Part shown: positions 27,049-35,405 of the stretch, piece by piece | Layout of the letters: the number at the start of each line of letters is the position of its first letter | How positions within the stretch are numbered: position 1 is the first letter of the stretch | DNA from: CALIBK01 sp037444165 | GTDB taxonomy: Bacteria; Desulfobacterota; BSN033; UBA1163 | Direction: 5' to 3' | Assembly: GCA_037444165.1 (NCBI GenBank) | Contig: JBBIMX010000001.1 | Location: 1 to 64,000, forward strand | Length of the DNA: 64,000 nt | The notes under the pieces: generated by a model | Told to the model about the DNA's origin: nothing | What the model saw: only the letters and a program-made list of their open reading frames with translations | Database searches by the model: none | Position numbers and translations under genes: made by a program

Positions 27049-27093
27049 GTTAACGTTAACACCAAAATAACATTAAAATAAACCCTTTGTCAA
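27049..27093 (-). promoter_or_regulatory. Promoter with LacI-type operator for the C4/Hdr operon
   Basis: On the minus strand a perfect TTGACA (27088-27093) is followed after 18 bases by TATTTT (27064-27069). Immediately downstream, covering the expected transcription start, is the 12-bp perfect palindrome GTTAACGTTAAC (27049-27060) with the central CG that LacI-family proteins prefer. It lies ~40 bases ahead of the first gene, and a LacI gene is second in the operon, so repression by blocking initiation is likely. Confidence 0.7.
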
Positions 27094-27338
27094 GAAAAAA
27101 AGAGAGACCTCTGAAAAAGTATTTAAAACGAATTTTACAGACTGGGGAGGTGGGGTGGAAAAATCCTTCGAGCGGATACTTTAACCGTTTGGCACTAAAG
27201 ATTAATTCCCTGAACATGTTTGTTTTTCTCTTAAACGATGGTTAGCCGATTAACTTCTCAATGCCCGTATTCGAAGGGTTTGGAACCCTACCTCCCAAGT
27301 CTTTCTATGACTTTTCAGAGCTCTCAAGAATAGACCTC

Positions 27339-27447
27339 GTAACCCCTCACTGAAGGGTGGAAATAAATTAAAGCCCAATATTATTTTTTCCAAAACCCAT
27401 ATAACGCCTTATCTGCACTTCCGACCGAGTCGGACCTCCCTCTGGCG
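27339..27447 (+). repeat. Dispersed intergenic repeat, copy 1
   Basis: About 95 bases (core 27354-27447) match, in inverted orientation, bases 35096-35189. Shared blocks are gggtggaaataaatt, aacccata, and gcacttccgaccga followed by tcgga and cctctggcg; a small GC-rich palindrome (CCGACcgaGTCGG, 27421-27433) sits inside. The leading bases gtaacccctcactgaagg (27339-27356) recur with one change at 56854-56871. The rest of the 27.1-27.56 kb gap shows no gene or further signal that I can support. Confidence 0.65.
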
Positions 27448-27562
27448 AAATGGGTTTCCCCAATACCCCTATCGGATTTATTCCCCGCTTCTGATTGAGG
27501 GATTACTTTTTCAAAAATGTCTAATTTCTTTAAAAATTATAAATAGTTTCGAATCTCTTCGC

Positions 27563-27901
27563 TTAATGGAGAATATCATCGGGACGTGTTCGTATTTTGA
27601 ATGGACCTTCCCAAGGATGCTTGATTTCTTCCACAAATCTATCCCGACAGCTTTTGCAGAGAACTAAAGTAAACTCTTCATAAACTTCTTTTTCTAACTC
27701 TTCAGGATCTGAGTCTTTTACCTGTTCAAATAATCTTTTTAATTGGCCATCGACCCCTTCCTCCGGTTCTATCAAATAACCATTAAATCCTGCAAAAACT
27801 TCAATGTTCACTACGTAAGAAAGACTCCCAGGGGGAAGCTCTTTCCCGCATCGAAAACATTTCGTCGCACTCTTCTCCTCTGATTCTTGATCTTTCATCA
27901 T
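27563..27901 (-). CDS. Small conserved zinc-ribbon-like protein of unknown function
   Basis: About 112 residues. Two cysteine pairs, CFRCGKEL near residue 14 and CKSCRDRF near 85, look like a split zinc ribbon; the middle is acidic and Glu-rich. No known function is recognised. The start at 27901 follows AAGGAAGGG and comes 14 bases after the trmFO stop, so it is probably co-transcribed with trmFO. A longer reading that overlaps trmFO is less likely. Confidence 0.6.
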   Translation of the reverse strand: MMKDQESEEKSATKCFRCGKELPPGSLSYVVNIEVFAGFNGYLIEPEEGVDGQLKRLFEQVKDSDPEELEKEVYEEFTLVLCKSCRDRFVEEIKHPWEGPFKIRTRPDDILH

Positions 27902-27914
27902 CTCTTTCCCTTCC

Positions 27915-29222
27915 TTAAAGATGATATTTTTCTTTCCATTCTTGTAATTCTTCCAGCGCCCGTTGAAAAAAGAGAATCCGTTTCCGATGGCCTCTGACCC
28001 TCTCTTTGAGTGGAGGAAATAATCCAAAATTAATATTCATGGGTTGAAAATGAAAATTTTTAAAATAAAGAATATAATGAAGTAAGGCTCCGATAGCCGT
28101 GGTTCGGGGAGGGAAAATCGGTTCCTCTCCTTGCACGTGACGGAGTGCATTGAGACCTGCCAAAAGTCCCATGGCCGTAGATTCCAAATAACCTTCGACT
28201 CCTACGATCTGACCTGCCAGATAGAGATTGGGCTGAGTCCTTAACTGAAGAGAGGGCAGTAACAATCGTGGAGAATCAATAAACGTGTTTCGATGAATGG
28301 AACCCCATCGGACAAATTCTGCCTCCTCAAGACCTGGGATCATCCGGAAAATTCTCTTCTGTTCACTCTGTTTCAATCGAGTCTGAAACCCAACCAGGTT
28401 ATACATCGTCCCAAATTCATCCTCTTGCCTCAGTTGAACGACAGCAAAAGGTTGCCTTTTAGTCTTCGGGTCAATGAGACCTACCGGACGAAGGGGACCA
28501 AAAGCCAGAGTCTCTTTTCCTCGAATAGCCAGTTCTTCAATAGGGAGGCAACCCTCGAAAAGATACCTCTTTTCAAAATCCCTCAATGGAACTTTCTCTG
28601 CGTGAATCAACTCCTCTACAAATCGATAATATTGCTCTTCATTCATCGGACAATTGAGATAGTCCTCTCCTCCCTTTCCGTATCGCGAGGCTCGAAAGAT
28701 CTTCTCGAGGTGAAGGGAATCGTAAGTCACAATGGGCGAGATGGCATCATAGAAAAACAGATTTTGATCCCCTGTCACTTTTTGGATTTCACTACTTAAG
28801 GCTTCAGAGGTCAGAGGACCCGTGGCAATGATAGCCACATCATCTTTGGGCAGTGAGGTGACTTCCTCCCGGATGATCTTGACTCCTTGAAGACTTTCTA
28901 TGGTTTGAGTAATTTTCTTCGAAAACTGTTCCCGATCTACGGCCAGAGATTCTCCAGCAGGAACCCTCGTCTCTCTGGCTATTTTTAAAATGAGAGAATC
29001 CAGAAGGCGGAGCTCTTCTTTCAAAATGCCGGAGGCATTCTCAAGGGATTCTGATTTTAAGGAATTACTACAGACGAGTTCCGCAAAATAAGGAGATCGG
29101 TGAGCAGAAGAATAAACGGCAGGCTTCATTTCATAGAGAATGACCCGTCCCCCCCTTTTAGCAATTTGCCAGGTCGCTTCACATCCTGCCAGACCTGCTC
29201 CAACGACAATGATGGGTTCCAT
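27915..29222 (-). CDS. trmFO: Methylenetetrahydrofolate-tRNA-(uracil-5-)-methyltransferase TrmFO
   Basis: Folate- and FAD-dependent enzyme that makes 5-methyluridine 54 in tRNA. The N-terminal FAD fold (VVGAGLAGCEAT) is followed by family motifs such as HRSPYFAELVCSNSLKSE near residue 40 and FYDAISPIV near 150; the C-terminal part has GQIVGVEGYLESTAMGLLAG. About 435 residues, normal length. The MEPIIVVGAG start was picked by alignment to the FAD fold; upstream ATG/GTG codons exist and ribosome sites are weak. Confidence 0.93.
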   Translation of the reverse strand: MEPIIVVGAGLAGCEATWQIAKRGGRVILYEMKPAVYSSAHRSPYFAELVCSNSLKSESLENASGILKEELRLLDSLILKIARETRVPAGESLAVDREQFSKKITQTIESLQGVKIIREEVTSLPKDDVAIIATGPLTSEALSSEIQKVTGDQNLFFYDAISPIVTYDSLHLEKIFRASRYGKGGEDYLNCPMNEEQYYRFVEELIHAEKVPLRDFEKRYLFEGCLPIEELAIRGKETLAFGPLRPVGLIDPKTKRQPFAVVQLRQEDEFGTMYNLVGFQTRLKQSEQKRIFRMIPGLEEAEFVRWGSIHRNTFIDSPRLLLPSLQLRTQPNLYLAGQIVGVEGYLESTAMGLLAGLNALRHVQGEEPIFPPRTTAIGALLHYILYFKNFHFQPMNINFGLFPPLKERVRGHRKRILFFQRALEELQEWKEKYHL

Positions 29223-29306
29223 CGATTCTATTTTAGGGCTTCTCCCCTTCATTTGCAAATCCGAGACAGGATTGATCACCTGGAAGGGTAATCCCGAAGG
29301 AGAATT

Positions 29307-29335
29307 TTGACAATTCGACCATAGATTGATAGATT
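29307..29335 (+). promoter_or_regulatory. Predicted promoter of the B12-binding radical SAM gene
   Basis: TTGACA (29307-29312), 17 bases, TAGATT (29330-29335), in the gap between the divergent trmFO and radical SAM genes. The start codon at 29377 is about 35 bases past the predicted transcription start. Confidence 0.5.
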
Positions 29336-29376
29336 AAAAAAGAAAGATCGTTTAAAAAACCTTTATTCACCGAACC

Positions 29377-30693
29377 ATGAAAATCGAACTCATTTCACCT
29401 GCTGTTGAGGAGAACGCTCGGATTCCGAATCTTGCCCTTCCAATCCTTGCTGCCCTCTCCCCCCCGGATGTGAAGATCTCTTTTACCGACGATCTGCTTA
29501 CCCCCATCGATTTAAACAAAGGATTAAAAGAGGTAGATCTGGTCGGCATCACTGTTTTAACCAAGACCGCCCATCGAGCCTATCAGATCGCCGAAGCTTA
29601 TCGAAAGAAAGGGATTCCCGTCGTTCTGGGAGGAATTCATCCTACGGCCTTACCCGAAGAGGCGAAAGAACATGCGGATGCCGTGGTGATCGGTGAAGCC
29701 GAAGAGGTCTGGCCTCGTTTAATCGAGGATTTTAGATCGAACCATCTTCAACCCTTCTATCGGCAAAGCCATTTGACCGACCTTTCCAAAGTCCCAAGAC
29801 CTAAGAGAGAGATTCTCCCCCAGAAGGGATACCTCCCCATTGATGTCGTTCAGGTCAGCAGGGGCTGCCCATTTCGATGTGAATTCTGTACGGTCCATCA
29901 ATTTTATGGAGAGACCTATCGATTCCGACCCATCTCAGAGGTGATCGATGAGATTCGACACCTCACCCATCGGTGGATGATGTTTAACGATGATAATATT
30001 GTGGGGCATCCCTCTTATTCAAAAGAATTTCTTCAAGCCTTGATCCCTCTCAAAAAGAAGTGGTTTGCTCAAAGTTCCCTCTCGGGGTTAAAGAGAGTGG
30101 AACAGATTGAACTCCTCGCTCGAAGTGGGTGTAAGAGTCTTTTCATCGGATTTGAATCCCTCTGCAAAGAGAACTTAAAGGGGATCCAAAAATTTCAGAA
30201 CGATCCGGCTGAATACCGAGACATCATCGATATCCTTCATCGCCACGGGATCGCTATCTGTGGGTCTTTCGTGTTTGGATTTGATGAGGATGACCCTTCG
30301 GTCTTTGAAAAGACCGTCTCCTTCTCTATTGAAACAAAACTCTTTTCAGCCGTCTTTATGATCCTCACCCCTTATCCAGAAACGCTCTTCTATCATAGAA
30401 TGAAAAGAGAAGGGCGTCTGATCAAGGATCGATGGTGGCTATTCGAAAAACCAGAGGAGGAGGCTCCTTTCTTCCTTCCTCTGAAGATGACCCCCAAGAC
30501 CCTTCGAGAGGGATGGAAGGAGGCCTGGAAGACCTTTTATTCCCTGTCCTCCATCTGGAAACGATTTCAGTGGGATTATCCTCCAACCTTAATCAACCGC
30601 TTCGTTTATTTTCCCTTTCAATGGATGCAATATCGGTTTACAAAGAAAAAGATTCTCGAGGGAAGGCGTCGGTATCGAGGGGGTTCAATCTGA
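29377..30693 (+). CDS. B12-binding-domain radical SAM protein of unknown substrate
   Basis: A 438-residue class B-type radical SAM enzyme. Residues ~1-140 form a cobalamin-binding-like domain (VGITVLTKTAHRAY, VVLGGIHPTALPEEA), then the radical SAM core with RGCPFRCEFCTVHQF (CxxxCxxC) near residue 165 and a downstream helical region. The family includes methyltransferases for lipids and cofactors, such as hopanoid and antibiotic pathways, but nothing in the neighbourhood gives the substrate. It converges on topA with a 9-base overlap at the 3' ends. Confidence 0.8.
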   Translation: MKIELISPAVEENARIPNLALPILAALSPPDVKISFTDDLLTPIDLNKGLKEVDLVGITVLTKTAHRAYQIAEAYRKKGIPVVLGGIHPTALPEEAKEHADAVVIGEAEEVWPRLIEDFRSNHLQPFYRQSHLTDLSKVPRPKREILPQKGYLPIDVVQVSRGCPFRCEFCTVHQFYGETYRFRPISEVIDEIRHLTHRWMMFNDDNIVGHPSYSKEFLQALIPLKKKWFAQSSLSGLKRVEQIELLARSGCKSLFIGFESLCKENLKGIQKFQNDPAEYRDIIDILHRHGIAICGSFVFGFDEDDPSVFEKTVSFSIETKLFSAVFMILTPYPETLFYHRMKREGRLIKDRWWLFEKPEEEAPFFLPLKMTPKTLREGWKEAWKTFYSLSSIWKRFQWDYPPTLINRFVYFPFQWMQYRFTKKKILEGRRRYRGGSI

Positions 30694-32904
30694 AATCCGA
30701 TACCCACAATCTTTATTCGGGCACCTTTTTAAAATCCCGGAACGATTCTGTTTCTCAACCAGAAAAGGAAAGCCACATTGCGGGCATCGCTCTGGAAGGG
30801 GTTTATCCCATAGGGCAAATGTACATTGGGGGTAATTGCTACAACTGTAGAAGACCTTACCTTTTCGGCTCCTCCGCTCAACGATCATTCCATCACAATG
30901 CTCCTGTGGGCATGCGACCCCAGTGGTCAGGGATTGGGTAAACTTACAGGTGGGATAATTGGAACAGGCTAAAAATCTCCCAAACTTCCCATTCCTGATC
31001 ACCATCGGACTTTGACACTGTGGACATCGGGCCTCGGTCTCCTCGACGGATTCTCCATTCTCATTCAGATCTTTAGTATAACGACAATGAGGGTATTTAG
31101 AACAGGCCAAGAAATATCCCCTCTTTCCCCACCGCCTTACCATCTTTGAACCACACCGCTCACATTTCTCTTCCGTAGGGATCATCTCGGCCTTCATATT
31201 TCTCATGGAGACTTTGGCCATGTCGAGATCCTTTTTGAAATGGGAGTAAAATTCTCGAAGCGTTTCCACCCATCCTTTCTTCTCCTCCTCGATCTGATCC
31301 AAATTCTCTTCCATCTGAGCAGTAAATTCGACATCGAAGATCTCCGGAAAATGGACGACCAAAAGGTCGTTGACCACAAATCCCAATTCGGTTGGAACAA
31401 ATCTCCCCTTCTCCAATCGCACATATCCTTTTTCTTTAATCGTGCTTAAGATGGTGGCATAGGTAGACGGCCTTCCAATGCCCTTTTCCTCTAATTCCTT
31501 GATCAAGGTGGCTTCTGAGAATCGATAAGGAGGTTGGGTAAAATGCTGTTTTGGGGTGAGAGCCAGTAGGTCCAAAATCTCTCCTTCGGAAAGAGGAGGT
31601 AAGGATTCTTCCTTCCCCTCTTCATGGTTATCTTCGCTCTCCACATAGAGGGCCATAAACCCTAAAAATAGAGGGATCGAACCGGTAGCACTGAAGATCG
31701 CTTCGTCTGATTTGATCTCCACCTGGGTTTGAAGAAAACGGGCCGGGGCCATCTGGGAAGCCACAAATCGATCCCAGATCAATTTATACAGTTCAAATTG
31801 ATCTTTGGTGAGATGGGGTTTGATCTTTTCTGGCTCCAGCTCCATCGAAGTGGGTCGGATGGCTTCATGGGCCTCTTGAGCCCCTTTCCGACTCCGATAG
31901 AGATTGGGTTTTATGGGTAGATAGGAATCTCCAAACTGTTTTTTAATCCATTCCCTCACCTGGTGGATCGCCTCTGTAGAGACCCGAACAGAATCCGTCC
32001 TCATGTAGGTGATAAGACCCACCTGCCCCATCTTTCCAAGACCAACCCCTTCATAAAGTTCCTGAGCAATCCTCATCGTCTTCTGAGCAGAGAAGTTGAG
32101 TTTCCGATAGGCCTCCTGTTGGAGTCGACTGGTAATGAAAGGAGGAAGAGGATGCCTTTCTCTTTCCTGTTGAACGATCTTGGTAACGACAAAAGGAAGC
32201 GATTCCAATGCCTTTTTGATGGCCATCGCTTCAGCTTCATTGGCGATCTTGACTTTTTTCCCCTTCCATTTCACCAGCTTGGCATCAAAAGGGGTTGGGG
32301 AATCCTTCCCCTTAAGGGTTGCAGTAAGACTCCAGTATTCTTCGGGAACAAAACTCTGAATCTCCCGTTCCCTTTCACAGATGATTCGGACAGCTACGGT
32401 TTGAACCCGACCTGCACTCAACCCTCGCCTCACTTTTTCCCAGAGAAGAGGGCTGACCTGATAGCCTACGAGTCGATCCAGGATCCTTCGGGCCTGCTGG
32501 GCTTCGTACTTGGAAAGCTGAAGTTTTGCAGGTTTCTGAAGAGCTTCGAGAACAGCCTTCTCTGTGATTTCATGAAAGAGGACTCGATGGATATTCTTTC
32601 CTTTCTCACGGATCTCCTCAGCAATGTGCCAGGCAATGGCTTCCCCTTCCCGATCCGGGTCGGGACCCAAGTAAATATCCTTGACTTCTCGACTGGCCTT
32701 TTTCAATTCTCGTATGATTTTGGCCTTGCCTGGGAGGACGACATAATGGGGTTTAAAATCATCCTCAATGTCAACTCCCAATTCATTCTCCGGTAGGTCT
32801 TTGATATGACCGATCGACGCCTTGATGAGATACTCCTTCCCTAAAAATTTCTGTAGGGTTTTGACTTTGGTAGGAGACTCAACAATCAGAAGTCCTTTTG
32901 CCAT
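30685..32904 (-). CDS. topA: DNA topoisomerase I
   Basis: Type IA topoisomerase relaxing negative supercoils. The 739-residue protein starts with the Toprim domain (LLIVESPTKVKTL, DPDREGEAIAWH near residue 80), has the active tyrosine in LITYMRTDSVRVS near residue 300, and ends with four zinc-ribbon repeats (CERCGSKM, CPQCQSPM, CPQEHCDG, CPQCGFPF). It follows dprA closely in the usual dprA-topA order. Confidence 0.97.
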   Translation of the reverse strand: MAKGLLIVESPTKVKTLQKFLGKEYLIKASIGHIKDLPENELGVDIEDDFKPHYVVLPGKAKIIRELKKASREVKDIYLGPDPDREGEAIAWHIAEEIREKGKNIHRVLFHEITEKAVLEALQKPAKLQLSKYEAQQARRILDRLVGYQVSPLLWEKVRRGLSAGRVQTVAVRIICEREREIQSFVPEEYWSLTATLKGKDSPTPFDAKLVKWKGKKVKIANEAEAMAIKKALESLPFVVTKIVQQERERHPLPPFITSRLQQEAYRKLNFSAQKTMRIAQELYEGVGLGKMGQVGLITYMRTDSVRVSTEAIHQVREWIKKQFGDSYLPIKPNLYRSRKGAQEAHEAIRPTSMELEPEKIKPHLTKDQFELYKLIWDRFVASQMAPARFLQTQVEIKSDEAIFSATGSIPLFLGFMALYVESEDNHEEGKEESLPPLSEGEILDLLALTPKQHFTQPPYRFSEATLIKELEEKGIGRPSTYATILSTIKEKGYVRLEKGRFVPTELGFVVNDLLVVHFPEIFDVEFTAQMEENLDQIEEEKKGWVETLREFYSHFKKDLDMAKVSMRNMKAEMIPTEEKCERCGSKMVRRWGKRGYFLACSKYPHCRYTKDLNENGESVEETEARCPQCQSPMVIRNGKFGRFLACSNYPTCKFTQSLTTGVACPQEHCDGMIVERRSRKGKVFYSCSNYPQCTFALWDKPLPERCPQCGFPFLVEKQNRSGILKRCPNKDCGYRISD

Positions 32905-32926
32905 TTAAAAACTCTTCCTTTCCCAT

Positions 32927-34027
32927 TCACATCTTTTTGCTAAAACATTTTCCGGGCCATTGAATGATCAACCCTTTCAGTTCTAAATTTAATAGAAGGC
33001 TGGAAACTTTTCCAGGATCAAGACCACTTTCTCTAATGATCGTATCGATATGCAATGGATTCTCCCCCATTTGTTCATAAATCTGTTTCTCTTCCAGCGT
33101 GAGTTCTGGTCCGGAGGGCTCGACCTCTTCCCCTCTCTCTTTTTCTCTTTTCCATTGAGGAAGAATCTCCTCGAGGATATCTTCGCTCGATTCGACTAAT
33201 TTAGCACCCTGTCTAATCAAGAGATGAGTCCCTCGACTTCCTTTGGCTCCGATATTTCCTGGAACGGCAAAAACCTCTCTTCCTTGCTCCAGGGCGTAAT
33301 GAGCAGTAATCAAAGACCCACTCTCCTCACTGGCCTCGACGACGACAACCCCGATCGCGAGTCCACTGATAATCCGATTCCGTTTTGGGAAATGGCTTCC
33401 TTCAGGTGGGGAGCCCATCGGGAACTCACTGAGTACTGCTCCGTGATCGAGGATCCTCCTGAAAAGAACCCGATTCTCGGAAGGATAGATTCGGTCCACT
33501 CCACACCCTAAGACCGCGATCGTCCTCCCCCCAACGGAAAGAGCACCCAGATGGGCCACGGAATCAATCCCTCTTGCCATTCCACTAATGATGGTTACGC
33601 CATGGGAGGCTAATTCCTGACTTATCTTCTCCGTAACCCACCTCCCATAGGGGGAAGTTTTTCGACTTCCTACCATCGCCACAGCCAACTCGTCCTCTTT
33701 TTTCAATTCTCCTCGCATATAAAGAATGGGAGGGGGGTCGTAGATTTCCCTGAGACGTTTGGGGTAATTTTCGTCATTTAAGGTAATGATCTTTCCTCCA
33801 ACCTCTTCAATTAATGAGAGTTCTCGATGGATCCTCTCCTCAGATGGACCTTTCAGAATCTCGTTGGCCACCTTTTCATTTAGGCCTTCCACATTTAATA
33901 ATTCCTTTAAAGAAGCCTGAAACACAGCCTCCGGGGTTCTAAATTGATCCAATAACCTTTTGATCAGGACGCTTCCTAATCCGGGAGTTAGGGATAATCC
34001 CACCCAATAAAAAAGATCTTGGGGCAT
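32927..34027 (-). CDS. dprA: DNA-processing protein DprA (Smf)
   Basis: Cytoplasmic single-stranded DNA-binding protein that loads RecA during transformation. About 366 residues: an N-terminal SAM-like helix-hairpin region, the Rossmann core with GSRKTSPYGR near residue 115, SGMARGIDSVAH, the FPKRNRIISGL motif near 215, and a C-terminal winged helix (TLEEKQIYEQM). The ATG at 34027 is used because an upstream TTG at 34078 would lie inside the preceding gene's terminator hairpin. Confidence 0.93.
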   Translation of the reverse strand: MPQDLFYWVGLSLTPGLGSVLIKRLLDQFRTPEAVFQASLKELLNVEGLNEKVANEILKGPSEERIHRELSLIEEVGGKIITLNDENYPKRLREIYDPPPILYMRGELKKEDELAVAMVGSRKTSPYGRWVTEKISQELASHGVTIISGMARGIDSVAHLGALSVGGRTIAVLGCGVDRIYPSENRVLFRRILDHGAVLSEFPMGSPPEGSHFPKRNRIISGLAIGVVVVEASEESGSLITAHYALEQGREVFAVPGNIGAKGSRGTHLLIRQGAKLVESSEDILEEILPQWKREKERGEEVEPSGPELTLEEKQIYEQMGENPLHIDTIIRESGLDPGKVSSLLLNLELKGLIIQWPGKCFSKKM

Positions 34028-34076
34028 CGAAGGTCTCTGAGAATTTGGATCTATAAGATATTTAGAATCAAATGAC

Positions 34077-34113
34077 AAAAAAGCTTTGAAGACATTTCTG
34101 TCTCCAAAGCTTT
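34077..34113 (-). terminator. Rho-independent terminator after the LysM gene
   Basis: On the minus strand AAAGCTTTGGAGACA and TGTCTTCAAAGCTTT form a ~15-bp stem with one mismatch and a short loop, followed by a T run. It lies 29 bases past the LysM stop and just before dprA. Confidence 0.88.
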
Positions 34114-34141
34114 AAAGAGTTCACCCAATGAGATTCACCTC

Positions 34142-34936
34142 TTATTGAGTGCTGATCTCCATCCGGTCTTTATCGTAGGGTTGGACCATATCCCCCTTCT
34201 CAATATAATCGAAGGCTTCGATAATCTTGGCGGTATAAAAATTTCCAAATTGATCAATGATCTGAACATTTCCAGTAATGTTATACTTTCTTCCTACCTT
34301 TTTTCGGGTAAGTGGATCATGGACCACATCTGATGCCCTGAAAAGGGTATATTTATTCCCAACCGACACCGTCTCTCTGGTTTTGAAGGCCAAATAAGCA
34401 ATATCGCCTTCAGACATAAGATTCTTTCCTTCTTTGCTATCTAAGACGACCCCAATTCCAGAATAATGAAGATCTCCGATGAATCCTGCAGACCTCAGCT
34501 CAGGAAAACCGACCCTCTTCCTTTCAGGAGGAGTAGGCGGTTTAGCTTCGACCTTGGGTAAAACTGCAGGTTCTGGTTTTTCTTCCTTAGGAGGGGGCTC
34601 GACCTTCTTTTCAACGACCTTTTCAATTACTTCTTTAGGTTTCTCTTCAATGACCTTAGGAGGTTCTTCTCTTTTTACCTCTTCAAAGGGGGAGAGACGA
34701 ATGGGATTTCCTGGATAGATCCAATGGGGATTAGTGATATAAGGATTTCTTTGCCACAATTTTGGCCATAAAAATGGGTCCTTTAGAAACCTGCTGGAGA
34801 TATCCCAAAGTGTATCACCCTTTTTTATGGTGTAAATCCCTTCTTCCTCCTTTTTCTCCTGTGCGTTCGTTGAAAAGACGACAAAAAAGACGAATACCAA
34901 GGTAAAAATAAGAGGGATAAACATCCATCTCTTCAT
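34142..34936 (-). CDS. Secreted LysM-domain protein
   Basis: A 264-residue exported protein with an N-terminal hydrophobic signal (about residues 4-25, then NAQ). A LysM peptidoglycan-binding repeat follows (YTIKKGDTLWDISSRF ... YPGNPIRL, residues ~34-85), then a Pro/Glu/Lys-rich linker (~90-140) and a ~120-residue C-terminal domain of unknown role. Similar LysM proteins lie next to dprA in many Desulfobacterota. A clear promoter (35045-35073) and terminator bracket it as a single-gene unit. Confidence 0.85.
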   Translation of the reverse strand: MKRWMFIPLIFTLVFVFFVVFSTNAQEKKEEEGIYTIKKGDTLWDISSRFLKDPFLWPKLWQRNPYITNPHWIYPGNPIRLSPFEEVKREEPPKVIEEKPKEVIEKVVEKKVEPPPKEEKPEPAVLPKVEAKPPTPPERKRVGFPELRSAGFIGDLHYSGIGVVLDSKEGKNLMSEGDIAYLAFKTRETVSVGNKYTLFRASDVVHDPLTRKKVGRKYNITGNVQIIDQFGNFYTAKIIEAFDYIEKGDMVQPYDKDRMEISTQ

Positions 34937-35044
34937 CTCTATCTCCTCCTCTTTTCAAGGTTGGTTAAAATAAAATTAGGTTTTACAATTATCTCCAGGC
35001 CTAAAATTACGAATTTAAATTGAAGGTAACAAAAAATCTGTTTA

Positions 35045-35073
35045 TATTTACCCCCTTACCGCTTTTTTGTCAA
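35045..35073 (-). promoter_or_regulatory. Predicted promoter of the LysM gene
   Basis: On the minus strand TTGACA (35068-35073), 17 bases, TAAATA (35045-35050), about 110 bases upstream of the ATG. Confidence 0.55.
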
Positions 35074-35095
35074 GAAAAATATGTCAACATAATCC

Positions 35096-35189
35096 CGCCA
35101 GAGGCGGATCCGATTCGGTCGGAAGTGCGGCTAAGGCCTTCTATGGGTTTCGGACATAGTCCTGTCGCACTTAAATTTATTTCCACCCT
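35096..35189 (-). repeat. Dispersed intergenic repeat, copy 2
   Basis: Inverted copy of the 27354-27447 element, in the 469-base gap between the LysM and TrmN6-like genes. The same blocks occur in reverse order, with a variable middle of about 25 bases. It contains the related palindrome around 35110-35122. Apart from this repeat and the promoters on each side, the gap holds only A/T-rich sequence. Confidence 0.65.
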
Positions 35190-35363
35190 CCAGCGATGAA
35201 TGACAGCAATATTTATACCAAATTACTTCTCATTTAAATTGTTTCATTATTTTTTAATTTTATTGATTTTTTTGATATTTTTTAAAAAATTCTACTTCTT
35301 TCCCCCTCTTAAAAGTGGACAATTTTTATACAGAATGTCAAAATTTTTGAACAATTCATTAAT

Positions 35364-35393
35364 TTGACAAAGCCATTTCCCTTATGGTATTTC
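35364..35393 (+). promoter_or_regulatory. Predicted promoter of the TrmN6-like gene
   Basis: TTGACA (35364-35369) followed after 18 bases by TATTTC (35388-35393), only 13 bases before the ATG at 35406, so the transcript would have almost no leader. Confidence 0.4.
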
Positions 35394-35405
35394 CAACATT
35401 AAAAT

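Noticed and set aside
34028..34078. Upstream TTG start for dprA
   Set aside because: It falls inside the terminator hairpin of the LysM gene and adds residues not seen in DprA proteins.
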